20,718 nt of DNA from the NCBI GenBank assembly GCA_019322855.1, contig JAHWIA010000003.1, forward strand, positions 1-20,718. Direction: 5' to 3'. The notes below the pieces were generated by a model that saw only the letters and a list, made by a program, of their open reading frames with translations, ran no database searches and had not been told where the DNA came from. Origin of the DNA: Candidatus Woesearchaeota archaeon (GTDB lineage Archaea; Nanobdellota; Nanobdellia; Woesearchaeales; WJKV01). This document shows positions 13,319-20,718 of the stretch, piece by piece; within the stretch, counting starts at the first letter, position 1; the number at the start of each line of letters is the position of its first letter. Both the position numbers and the translations under genes were made by a program.

Positions 13319-15072
13319 CTGTAATAGTATTTGCCCTTTTTCTTTTGATCCTGATCTTTTTGGGAACCCGGTTTGTTGATTCTCGGTCTGCCGCTCAGTT
13401 CGTCCCTTCTCAATGTGATTTCTAACTCTTTCAATAACATGTTCATTCCTTGCTCCATGCTGAAAGGACCGTGCGCCTTACCGAAACGCGCAGGTTCTCC
13501 GTCAAAAACTAACAGCCTTTCAGAAAGATAATCCAGGAACAATAGATCGTGGTCAACCACCATGATCGACAATCCTCTTGTCTCTGCAATGTGAGATATG
13601 ATCTTAGCGACTGCCAATCTCTGCTCGACATCAAGATATGCACTAGGTTCATCCAAAAGTACAAGATCACATTCCTTTGCAAGGGCATTCGCTATTGCGA
13701 CACGCTGCAGTTCACCGCCTGAAAGTTCATTGATCTTCTGCATGAACAAGGTATTGATCTTTAACGGCCTAATCAGTTCTACTGAATATTTAGATATAGC
13801 ATCCTGCAGGACATTCATCACCAGCTCATCACTATCTGCATCAAGATACTGTGGTTTGTAACTTACCTTGACTGCAGTATCTATCTCGCCTTCATCTGGT
13901 TTCAGATCGCCTGCCAGCATCCTGACAAAAGTCGTCTTTCCTATGCCGTTCGCACCCAAGATGCCCAAGCGCTCGTACTTGTGCACGACTCCAGGATCTG
14001 ATTCAAGTGTAAAATTATTCAATTGTTTTTTCATCTCAGGCCACATCGTGAGCTCGAATTCTTTCTTTGCTTCTGTCGGAGGCCGTATCTCGAACTTTAT
14101 CTTTTTGTCCCTGAAACGCACGTTCTCTTCTTTCATATAACCTTCGAGGTAGATGTTTATGCCTGTCTTGACAGGTCTTGGCTGGCTTACCACACCGAAA
14201 CCGCCTGCCTCACCGTACATGATGTGCACCATGTCTGCCATGTAATCCAATGCAATCAAGTCGTGCTCGATCACCAATACTGCAGTATCCTTGTCTGCCA
14301 GTTGCTTGATGAACTTGCTTACTTTCAATCTCTGTTTGATGTCAAGGTAAGAAGTCATCTCGTCAAAGATATACAAATTGGCTTTTTTCAAGACAGTGGC
14401 TGCTATTGCAACACGCTGCAGTTCACCGCCTGACAATGTTTTTATGTCACTGTCCATGATGTTTATTATCTCTAACTTTTCTGCGATCTCCTGCAGTTTG
14501 TTTTTTTCATCAACTTTTGATAATAATTCTCTCACAGTTCCATTAGAAGTCTTTGGGATCTGGTCGACTGTCTGCGGTTTGTAGCTTACCTTTATCTCCT
14601 GCTTTTTTATCTTTTCAAAGAATATCTGGGCCTCTGTTCCTTTGAAGAATTGTATCAGTTCGTCATATGTCCCTTCCTTTCCTGCTTTGCCGAAGTTAGG
14701 TTTCAGGATGCCTGCCAATATCTTTATCGCAGTGCTTTTTCCTATTCCGTTGATACCAACAATACCGACAACTTTGCCGAATAACGGTGTCGGCAAGGAA
14801 TATAATGCAAAACTATTCGCGCCATAACGATGTATTGGATCCTTGTCAAGCGCAGCAGGAAGATTTATTATCTTGATGGCTTCATGCGGACATTGTTTCG
14901 GGCAGATGCCGCATCCGATGCACAATTCTTCATTGATCAAAGCTTTGTTGCTTTCATCTGCCACAACACAGTCCTTTTTAGCCCGATTAACAGGACATAC
15001 ATTGCCACAGATGAACGGGCAGTCAATTCCATTCTTGCACTTCTGCTTGTCAATGATAGCTATACGTTTCAT
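13315..15072 (-). CDS. ABCE1/Rli1 ribosome recycling ATPase
   Basis: 585 residues, standard length. The N-terminal iron-sulfur domain has two clusters (C12, C18, C22, C26, C35 and C51, C54, C57, C61). NBD1 has Walker A GINGIGKST (106-114), signature LSGGELQR (213-220) and Walker B IFDEMTSYLD (235-244). NBD2 has GANGIGKTT (373-381), a second LSGGELQR (450-457) and LLDEPSAYLD (472-481). The protein splits archaeal ribosomes after termination using ATP. NBD1 carries Met at 239 where relatives have Pro after the catalytic Glu; the Glu is intact. The C-terminal tail is unusually Lys/Gln-rich and ends in KYYYS. A TATA-like CGTTTTTAAA (about 15096-15105) centred ~27 bases upstream suggests a leaderless transcript. 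Confidence 0.96.
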   Translation of the reverse strand: MKRIAIIDKQKCKNGIDCPFICGNVCPVNRAKKDCVVADESNKALINEELCIGCGICPKQCPHEAIKIINLPAALDKDPIHRYGANSFALYSLPTPLFGKVVGIVGINGIGKSTAIKILAGILKPNFGKAGKEGTYDELIQFFKGTEAQIFFEKIKKQEIKVSYKPQTVDQIPKTSNGTVRELLSKVDEKNKLQEIAEKLEIINIMDSDIKTLSGGELQRVAIAATVLKKANLYIFDEMTSYLDIKQRLKVSKFIKQLADKDTAVLVIEHDLIALDYMADMVHIMYGEAGGFGVVSQPRPVKTGINIYLEGYMKEENVRFRDKKIKFEIRPPTEAKKEFELTMWPEMKKQLNNFTLESDPGVVHKYERLGILGANGIGKTTFVRMLAGDLKPDEGEIDTAVKVSYKPQYLDADSDELVMNVLQDAISKYSVELIRPLKINTLFMQKINELSGGELQRVAIANALAKECDLVLLDEPSAYLDVEQRLAVAKIISHIAETRGLSIMVVDHDLLFLDYLSERLLVFDGEPARFGKAHGPFSMEQGMNMLLKELEITLRRDELSGRPRINKPGSQKDQDQKKKGKYYYS

Positions 15073-15132
15073 AGTAGAGAAAGATAAAAGTGACCTTTAA
15101 AAACGTTTTGTAAAAAAGAGAGAAAATAGAAT

Positions 15133-15954
15133 TTATTCACGATCTGCCTGCCGTTCAGAACGCATGACTTCCCTGTTGATCTCGTGCTTGCCATGCTCTT
15201 TATTCAGGAGCTTCTTTATCTTAGGTAAGAATCTCTTGTCCTCAAACTGCATGCCGAGCAATGCTGCTGCAAGTTTCTTGTACTCAAAACTTACTTCGCG
15301 TGTCGGCGCATGCAATGCTGCAGGTGTCGTGCTTGCCAATGCTTCCAGGACTTTTGCATCATCAGGAAGCACTGCCATGACCGGCGTGCCTGTCGCATCT
15401 TCTATGTCTGAAAGGTTCAGTTCATAATTCTTTCCCCTTGTCCTGTTAAGTATCAAACCAGAGATAGGAATCTTTTTTGATTTTGCAATCTTTATCGCAT
15501 TCATTGTACAGCTCAAGGTTGGATAATCAGGAGAGGTCACAACCAACAATTCATCGCTCGCTATCATTGTCGCGAGAATCTCTCCTGTCAGGTTAGGGCT
15601 GCTGTCAATCAGGATTACATCATACAAATCCCTTAATTTCTGCAGTTTTTCTTTCAGTTTGAAAGGATTTACTTTCACGTTCAATAAACTTGATGGAATT
15701 ATATGGAAACCGAACTCGTGTTCATAGATCGCATCTGTGATGTCTGCCTTGCCTTTCATGACATCATGCAGTGTTGTTTCTGGATCCACAAGACCAAGAT
15801 GCAGTGCAAGGTTAGGTGCGCTGAAATTTGCGTCAACTATCAATGTCTTTTTGTTGAATTCACTGAAGAATACAGCCCCAAGATTAGAAACAGTGGTTGT
15901 CTTGCCGACTCCCCCTTTAATTGATATGACACCAATGATCTTTCCTTGACTCAT
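15133..15954 (-). CDS. MinD/ParA-family P-loop ATPase
   Basis: 273 residues. It has the deviant Walker A KGGVGKTT (13-20) with its signature N-terminal Lys, the A' aspartate in LIVDANFSAPNLALHLG (38-54), and the Walker B-like DVILIDSSPNLTGE (112-125). VVTSPDYPTLSC is the usual strand after it. Members form ATP-dependent sandwich dimers that position cell machinery, chromosomes or membrane proteins. The C-terminus (after about 245) is highly charged and has no obvious MinD-type amphipathic membrane helix, so the partner and site of action are unclear. An AGAGGTG ribosome-binding site (15964-15970) lies nine bases before the ATG, and a BRE/TATA element sits further upstream at the end of the protease gene. 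ABCE1 is 60 bases downstream with its own TATA-like box. Confidence 0.9.
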   Translation of the reverse strand: MSQGKIIGVISIKGGVGKTTTVSNLGAVFFSEFNKKTLIVDANFSAPNLALHLGLVDPETTLHDVMKGKADITDAIYEHEFGFHIIPSSLLNVKVNPFKLKEKLQKLRDLYDVILIDSSPNLTGEILATMIASDELLVVTSPDYPTLSCTMNAIKIAKSKKIPISGLILNRTRGKNYELNLSDIEDATGTPVMAVLPDDAKVLEALASTTPAALHAPTREVSFEYKKLAAALLGMQFEDKRFLPKIKKLLNKEHGKHEINREVMRSERQADRE

Positions 15955-15997
15955 TTAATAGTTCACCTCTTCTTGTTTTGACAAATACTTGTTTAGT

Positions 15998-16011
15998 TTA
16001 TAAATATTTCG
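15998..16011 (-). promoter_or_regulatory. BRE/TATA element of the MinD/ParA gene
   Basis: Read on the minus strand, CGAAATATTTATAA combines a BRE-like CGAAA with a TATA box and predicts initiation near 15978 and a ~24-base leader holding AGAGGTG. The element overlaps the stop codon of the upstream protease gene. Its first 13 bases are identical to the element at 9002-9014. Confidence 0.6.
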
Positions 16012-19000
16012 AATATGAACGTCTTTTTCTTGTTTTTCTCTTTGATTTGCGCGTCCTTATGACAAAATACATTGCAATGGCAATAGGAAGGGCAAAAAGT
16101 ACTCCAAGGATGTAAATCCTGTTCTTTGGCAACCTTTTTTTATCATCTTCCTGCTCCTTTGTTTGTTTTTCCTGTTCCTGGTCTATCTTTTCTGCTGAAT
16201 ATTCCTGAGTTGTTAGCTCAATCTCATCTATGTTTTCCTTGTAATCAATCACTTTCTTTGCCCTGACAGGCTGCAATGCGTCACAATCAATGATCCTGAA
16301 CTGTATCCTTAGAGGCATTGTCCTTCCAGCTATCAGCTTGTACAAGCCTTTTTCTGCAAACTTGTAAATGAATCTGCCCTGTTTATCGGTTTTTCCAGAA
16401 GCAATCAGTTCATTGGTTATCGGATGTGCGATCTGCATGTCAAGCAAAGATGCAAGATTTCCTGCTTTATTGAAGACTGTAAATATTGTCTCGTCACCAA
16501 GACAAGTGTTCTCTATCTGTATTTTTGCAGGTGTGGCAAGCATGACTCCGCCGCCGCCACCGCCGCCACCGCCACCGCTACCATAGCTTGTGGATGTGGT
16601 ACTTCCTGAGCTCGGGCTGCCGCCAGTGCCTTTGACTCCACTATGAGAGAGATTTGTTATCTCAATAGAGCTGCCAAGATCAACGCAAGTCAGACCGCTT
16701 ATTGTCACGCCTGCGCTGTTGCCTATACAACTTGTGAAATCAACTTCATTTGCCTGGTCGCAGGTATCGCTTATGTTTGTTATCTCTATGCCTGGCGCGT
16801 CTTTCACGCATAAACTTGTATAACCATTGTCAGTCAAGAACAAGGTCTTTCCCTGTCCGTTCTGCAACTGACTTCCAAGAGAACAGATAGTATAGTACCA
16901 GTCCTTTTTTATTGAGACTTTGCTCAGGTTGAATTTTGATTTTGAGAAATTGAATGTGAAATTGCATAATGTATTTCCATTGTCATTTATCTTCACAGGA
17001 AGCTCTCCTTCAAAGACTTTTCCGTCAATGTCTGTGCTTCCATTTATCATCACATTAACTTGATCTACACCTATTGACGAAACATTTTCAGCACTTCCCA
17101 CTAAAGAATCTACAGTGTCTGGAACACCGTCACTGTCTGTGTCATTTGTATTGTTCGATTCAAGAACATAGACTGTTGAAGTTATCTTGTACGGCTCATA
17201 ATTGGAAGTGCAATTCACTGTCCAGGACACTGAACCGTTTGAAGTGAACAATCTTCTATAAGTATAAAGACCTGAATTATAATTCATTGCAGCCTGGCCG
17301 ACTGCATCACTGAATTCTATAATACAGTTTGCATTCGTGATAGGATTTAAGGTGTAGTTAGTATAATTAGCATAGAAATCAACATATTCATAGACAGCAG
17401 GATAGTCATCAGAACTGTATGTTGTAAGATTGCCGTTTACTGCGGTGCTGAATGCGCTGAAGTGTTGTACATTGAAAACAATGTCATTACCGTCCCAATT
17501 TATCAAAGAACAAATAGAGGATGGACAGAGACTGCCATCCTCTAATATTACAGGTGTTTTTGTAAAACCTACACTGTTGAGCGTGATGTTTGCAAAAGTA
17601 TTGAAATTAGTGCAGTAATTGTCAGAAGAATTTATTTCTACTTTGTTCTGTGAAATATTAACGCAATACTGCGCGTTTGTTATGTCTGTCGCTGACGGAT
17701 ATGTGATTTTTCCTCTACCAGTCTTCTGGATTGTTGTTCCACTTATAGATAATAGACTGTTTGCAGCCGCTTCAATATCTATTCTTGGAAAAGTTAAGTT
17801 TGTTGCGCTGTCAAATACTGTCTTTCCTGTCCTCTTCAATATTTCTCGAATCTCATGCGGTGTCAATAATATGTTATTATTTTTTAGGCTGTAGTGCTGC
17901 AGCAATGCTGCTGCACCGCTGACGTGCGGTGTTGCCTGTGAAGTACCTGCACCAGTGTGCCATAGATTATTATTACGTGTTGAATTGATCCTTTCGCCTG
18001 GCGCAAGCAAGTCCAGAAGAGCGCCTCTATTAGTGAAAGTGCTTATAGAATCCACTGTTCCCCAGCCAGTATCTACTGTAGAGCCTATGCTTGTTGCGTT
18101 TGATACGCAAGCAGGATAACTTACGCCTGTTGTGCCCGCATTATTGCCGCTCGCAACTGCCACAAAGATTCCTGCTGCTGTCGCAGTGCTTATCGCAAGT
18201 CCTATCGATGCCTGATCGCAAGGTGTAGGATCACTGTAAACCTGATTATTGCCCAAGCTCATTGTTATCGCGCTTATATTGTACAGTGAAGCGTTTGCAA
18301 TGCACGCATCGATTCCTGCAAGCACCTGCGAAGTAGAGCCGCTTCCTGTATTGCTCAATGACTTCATAGCTATGATTTTAGCACCTGGTGCAACACCATA
18401 AGCACTGCTGCTCAAGGCTGAAATGCCTGCCACATGCGTGCCGTGATAATAGTCATCCATAGGATCAGAATCATTGTTATAGAAGTCATAGCCAAAAGGT
18501 ACTTTTGCGCAATTGCCTGCAAGGAACTGTTGCTGTGTGCAGCTTCCCCAAGCAGGATGTGTGTAATCTATCCCAGAATCTATTACGCAGATGCTTCTTC
18601 CGCTCCCGTCTATAGAGATGTTCCATAATTTGTCAGCGTTAATTAAAGGAACACTCGTCTGGATCGATGCGAATAATGGAATGTCAGCCTCAACCAATGC
18701 AACGTCAGGATTATTTCTTATTTTGTTCAATTCTGATTTTTTAACAGTCATTGCGACTGCATTCACAGTATCATATTGGAAACCTACTTCCTCTTCATTT
18801 GTTTCACTCAAGAACTCTTCCTGGTTCTTTTTTATCTTTGCTCTTCTGATCTTTATTATCTGTCCGATTAGTTGTTCTTTTTCTTCTGCATTCAATGATT
18901 CGAACTGCGAAACATCCAAAGAAGGCAATGGCTCTTTTTCCTTTAACTGGACAATGATGTCAACAAGCTCTTCTTCTGGTTCTGGGACAGGCTCTGTTTC

Positions 19001-19477
19001 GACTGGCAGCGATTGCACAGGCTGTTGTTCTGCCTGTTGTCCTGGTTCTTGTGCTGGTGCTTGTGCGATTGTGTACGACAAATCTTCTATGTACAAGAAA
19101 GCATCCTGCACTTCTATCTCTAACTGTATGTTGTTTGATGAAAAAGTATGAGAACAGGTCTCGATGCAGGCAGATGTAAAGATCTGAAGATCCAGCAAGT
19201 CATCTTCTTCTGCATCTTCTGGTATTTGGATCGAGCTTTTGTCAAAGACCAGTTTTCTTGTATCCTGGTCAAGTGCGTAAACCTTGATTGTCCCTTGTCC
19301 TTGTATTGCGCCAGAAATACTTATCGAGCCAGGCACTGCATCAAGCTGAAGCTCTATAGTTGTGTCCTGCGAAAAGAGCCTGTTCATCGGCATTGTTTCT
19401 GCACTGGCTGTTAAAGCGAAGCCTAGAACTAGCAACAGAATAAAGAATACTAAACCTATGTCTCTCCTCACCCTCAT
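15998..19477 (-). CDS. Large subtilisin-like (S8) surface protease with C-terminal membrane anchor
   Basis: 1159 residues. A signal peptide (about 8-26, ending ASA) is followed by a ~110-residue beta-rich region, a Pro/Glu/Gln linker (139-170) and an I9-like prodomain (about 171-268). The S8 catalytic domain (about 270-575) has D300 in VIDSGIDYTHP, H345 in HGTHVAG, oxyanion N445 in ASGNNAG and S513 in GTSQATPHVSG. Beta domains rich in Cys and Asn-glycosylation sites follow, with a thrombospondin-3-like TDSDGVPDTVD (780-790). After that come a Gly tract (968-977), one more Ig-like domain (about 983-1064), a charged stalk, a membrane helix (1121-1140) and a basic tail. It is therefore anchored with the protease outside. 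A TATA box and AAGGTG precede the start. Probable roles are surface protein processing or peptide scavenging. Confidence 0.93.
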   Translation of the reverse strand: MRVRRDIGLVFFILLLVLGFALTASAETMPMNRLFSQDTTIELQLDAVPGSISISGAIQGQGTIKVYALDQDTRKLVFDKSSIQIPEDAEEDDLLDLQIFTSACIETCSHTFSSNNIQLEIEVQDAFLYIEDLSYTIAQAPAQEPGQQAEQQPVQSLPVETEPVPEPEEELVDIIVQLKEKEPLPSLDVSQFESLNAEEKEQLIGQIIKIRRAKIKKNQEEFLSETNEEEVGFQYDTVNAVAMTVKKSELNKIRNNPDVALVEADIPLFASIQTSVPLINADKLWNISIDGSGRSICVIDSGIDYTHPAWGSCTQQQFLAGNCAKVPFGYDFYNNDSDPMDDYYHGTHVAGISALSSSAYGVAPGAKIIAMKSLSNTGSGSTSQVLAGIDACIANASLYNISAITMSLGNNQVYSDPTPCDQASIGLAISTATAAGIFVAVASGNNAGTTGVSYPACVSNATSIGSTVDTGWGTVDSISTFTNRGALLDLLAPGERINSTRNNNLWHTGAGTSQATPHVSGAAALLQHYSLKNNNILLTPHEIREILKRTGKTVFDSATNLTFPRIDIEAAANSLLSISGTTIQKTGRGKITYPSATDITNAQYCVNISQNKVEINSSDNYCTNFNTFANITLNSVGFTKTPVILEDGSLCPSSICSLINWDGNDIVFNVQHFSAFSTAVNGNLTTYSSDDYPAVYEYVDFYANYTNYTLNPITNANCIIEFSDAVGQAAMNYNSGLYTYRRLFTSNGSVSWTVNCTSNYEPYKITSTVYVLESNNTNDTDSDGVPDTVDSLVGSAENVSSIGVDQVNVMINGSTDIDGKVFEGELPVKINDNGNTLCNFTFNFSKSKFNLSKVSIKKDWYYTICSLGSQLQNGQGKTLFLTDNGYTSLCVKDAPGIEITNISDTCDQANEVDFTSCIGNSAGVTISGLTCVDLGSSIEITNLSHSGVKGTGGSPSSGSTTSTSYGSGGGGGGGGGGVMLATPAKIQIENTCLGDETIFTVFNKAGNLASLLDMQIAHPITNELIASGKTDKQGRFIYKFAEKGLYKLIAGRTMPLRIQFRIIDCDALQPVRAKKVIDYKENIDEIELTTQEYSAEKIDQEQEKQTKEQEDDKKRLPKNRIYILGVLFALPIAIAMYFVIRTRKSKRKTRKRRSYSKYL
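16547..16578 (-). repeat. GGC/GGT trinucleotide repeat encoding poly-Gly
   Basis: A run of CCG and CCA triplets on the plus strand codes for an uninterrupted Gly tract in the protease (residues 968-977), between a Ser/Thr-rich linker and the last Ig-like domain. Its high local GC contrasts with the AT-rich surroundings. It may vary in length by slippage in whole codons. Confidence 0.8.
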
Positions 19478-19518
19478 TTTTACAAAAACACCTTGTCTGA
19501 CTATAAGAAGGCAGGATT

Positions 19519-19532
19519 CATTTATAAACGTT
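19519..19532 (-). promoter_or_regulatory. TATA box of the protease gene
   Basis: On the minus strand ACGTTTATAAATGA is centred about 48 bases before the ATG at 19477, predicting a start near 19499 and a leader of ~22 bases that contains AAGGTG (19489-19494). A second, palindromic TATA-like CTTTATAAAG at 19544-19553 could serve either strand. Confidence 0.5.
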
Positions 19533-19582
19533 TTTATTAGGGGCTTTATAAAGGAATAGTCCCTTATTAGTGGTTAAAACCG

Positions 19583-19597
19583 AAAGATTTAAATACT
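19583..19597 (+). promoter_or_regulatory. BRE/TATA promoter with no ORF behind it
   Basis: CGAAAGATTTAAATA is a near-ideal archaeal BRE plus TATA box and predicts initiation at about 19618. No convincing reading frame follows before the next gene, which has its own TATA box, so the product is probably an RNA. Confidence 0.5.
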
Positions 19598-19617
19598 TCC
19601 CTTTGCTATTCTATAGT

Positions 19618-19740
19618 AATAACATCACCTCTTTTCCCCTACCATTAACCTTCGGGTTGGAGGCAGGGGTTTTATTATATTATCCGAAACGCCTCTGTGG
19701 CTCTGTTTCTAACAGGGTCTCAGAGGTTCTTTATTTTCTA
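19618..19740 (+). ncRNA. Candidate structured small RNA with two hairpins
   Basis: This stretch follows a clear BRE/TATA promoter and contains two strong hairpins. The first (19636-19669) pairs CCCCT with AGGGG, CC with GG and AACC with GGTT, closing on a TTCG tetraloop, and is followed by TTTTATT. The second (19692-19726) pairs CCTCTG with CAGAGG and CTGT with ACAG. The middle TGGCT/GGTCT also mostly pairs with G-U wobbles, giving a near-continuous 15-bp helix with loop TTCTA, followed by a T-rich run (19727-19739). It matches no RNA family I recognise. The hairpins with T tracts could instead be tandem terminators. Confidence 0.4.
19727..19739 (+). terminator. Possible T-rich terminator after hairpin 2
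   Basis: TTCTTTATTTTCT follows the 19692-19726 hairpin directly. Archaeal RNA polymerase ends transcripts at such T tracts, so this would close a ~120-base RNA begun near 19618. A similar but shorter TTTTATT follows the first hairpin at 19670-19676. Confidence 0.4.
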
Positions 19741-19749
19741 AGAGCATAT

Positions 19750-19764
19750 GAGTATATTTAAATA
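19750..19764 (+). promoter_or_regulatory. TATA box of the phosphotransferase gene
   Basis: TATATTTAAATA (19753-19764) is centred about 28 bases before the ATG at 19787, so the transcript is probably leaderless and separate from the candidate RNA upstream. Confidence 0.55.
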
Positions 19765-19786
19765 AGAGAAATAAACAGATATTCTT

Positions 19787-20718
19787 ATGATTTCAAAAGA
19801 AGATATCAGGTCTTATTTTGAGTCTTTAAGACCTGATAAATTAGGACTGAAAAATAAGATAAAAGTCCAAAGGATTTCTAAACTAGGCATGGGCACTGGA
19901 AACTTGAATTTTCTAGTAAAAGCCAATGACAGGAAGTATGTTTTTCGCATAAACATGAACCCAAAGCTCAAGAAGAAGTCTAGAAAAGAGTTTCAATCGC
20001 TAAAGATCATTGAAAAATACAATATAGGGCCAAAGCCAAGGATACTTGATGAATCCTGTTCTAAGTTTGACAGTGACTTAATGATCATAGATTACATTGA
20101 AGGAAAGACTTGCGATAAATTGAAAGGTTATCTTGGATTGAGAATGATAAGAAATCTAGGCAGATTGTGCGGCAAGATGCATTCTGTACCATTAGACAAG
20201 AATCTTAAAAAATTGAATATAGAAGAAGCTGCAAAAGGATATAGAAATCATAAGAAACTAATCAAAAAAGAATACTTGGATCCTGCCTACAAAAGATTAA
20301 AGAATAAAAAAGTTATAGAAATGCTGAAGAGTACATATGACAAGTTGAAGAGAACGCTTCCTTCTGAAAAATTCGAACCGCACTTGGTATTATCACAAGG
20401 CGATTTCTGCGAGCAGAATATTATCGTCTATAAAGGAGAGTATAAATTGATTGATTTCGAAGATCTAGAACTTACTGATAATGCCTCTGAGATCGCGCAC
20501 ATCTTTGTGGATTTTGGAACGCCTTTTGATGAAAAACAAAAAAAGGCATTTTTAGAAGGATACTTTGAACATATGAAGAATCCTGGAAAGGATTTTTTAG
20601 AAAAAATAAAAGTATGGATGCCTTTGAAACAGTTCACTGTACTTGCATGGGCAATAGATCACGCGCTTAAGGTACAAACAAAACAAATGCATCATCATTT
20701 CATAGAAGAAAATGATCC
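19787..20718 (+). CDS. APH/choline-kinase-fold phosphotransferase (partial at right edge)
   Basis: 310 residues are visible and the frame runs off the window. A small Gly loop KLGMGTGNLNF (32-42) is followed by YVFRI (51-55), where Arg takes the place of the usual Lys, as in some APH relatives. The catalytic loop is SQGDFCEQN (203-211), with the Asp and Asn of the HGDxxxxN motif kept but Gln in place of His. LIDFED (221-226) supplies the metal-binding Asp. KMHSVP (130-135) is the typical helix after the substrate-binding region. Relatives phosphorylate small molecules such as aminoglycosides, choline, ethanolamine or homoserine. No resistance or lipid gene is beside it to suggest a substrate. 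The start at 19787 is fixed by a TATA box about 28 bases upstream. Its function is otherwise undetermined. Confidence 0.8.
   Translation, partial: MISKEDIRSYFESLRPDKLGLKNKIKVQRISKLGMGTGNLNFLVKANDRKYVFRINMNPKLKKKSRKEFQSLKIIEKYNIGPKPRILDESCSKFDSDLMIIDYIEGKTCDKLKGYLGLRMIRNLGRLCGKMHSVPLDKNLKKLNIEEAAKGYRNHKKLIKKEYLDPAYKRLKNKKVIEMLKSTYDKLKRTLPSEKFEPHLVLSQGDFCEQNIIVYKGEYKLIDFEDLELTDNASEIAHIFVDFGTPFDEKQKKAFLEGYFEHMKNPGKDFLEKIKVWMPLKQFTVLAWAIDHALKVQTKQMHHHFIEEND

Noticed and set aside
16547..16578. Short tandem repeats as a CRISPR fragment
   Set aside because: The triplet run is in frame and codes for Gly; no spaced direct repeats occur anywhere in the window.
19570..19761. 63-residue ORF across the candidate RNA
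   Set aside because: It begins upstream of the promoter, has no domain-like composition and crosses two strong hairpins.

Overview
The window reads as a low-GC archaeal chromosome, most likely DPANN (Woesearchaeota/Pacearchaeota-like, Nanobdellota); the lineage is inferred. Archaeal signs: ABCE1/Rli1, a DUF99 protein, TrmI, a tRNA-Leu with a 37/38 intron and no encoded CCA, and many BRE/TATA boxes about 26-30 bases before start codons, which implies leaderless transcripts. Bacterial-type GyrA and an ScpB homologue are present, as in many archaea.

Layout. (1) 2-1467, plus: the C-terminal end of a 2-hydroxyacyl-CoA dehydratase-like protein overlapping its ATP-dependent activator, which has an extra Cys-rich tail. 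(2) 1470-8526, minus: a tight six-gene run transcribed from 8526 downwards. It encodes a secreted, membrane-anchored lamin-tail-domain protein, an unrecognised winged-helix-like protein, ScpB with a long charged helical tail, GyrA, a histone-H1-like Lys-rich protein and a DUF2238-like membrane protein. The middle of this run looks like a chromosome-organisation module. (3) 8606-9704: two divergent membrane-protein genes sharing one symmetric TATA element. (4) 9783-11061, plus: three short genes, two of which share a ~71-residue domain, forming an undescribed coiled-coil cluster. (5) tRNA-Leu(CAA), a small membrane protein, then trmI and a DUF99 gene in an operon. (6) 13315-19477, minus: ABCE1, a MinD/ParA ATPase and a very large subtilisin-like surface protease. 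(7) 19478-19786: an intergenic region with a clean promoter and two strong hairpins, a candidate small RNA. (8) 19787 to the right edge, plus: an APH-fold phosphotransferase, cut by the window end.

The least described material is the three-gene coiled-coil cluster (9783-11061), the lamin-tail/ScpB/GyrA/H1-like run, and the putative structured RNA near 19618-19740. No CRISPR array, transposase or phage gene was seen. All assignments are from reading motifs by eye; no search was run.
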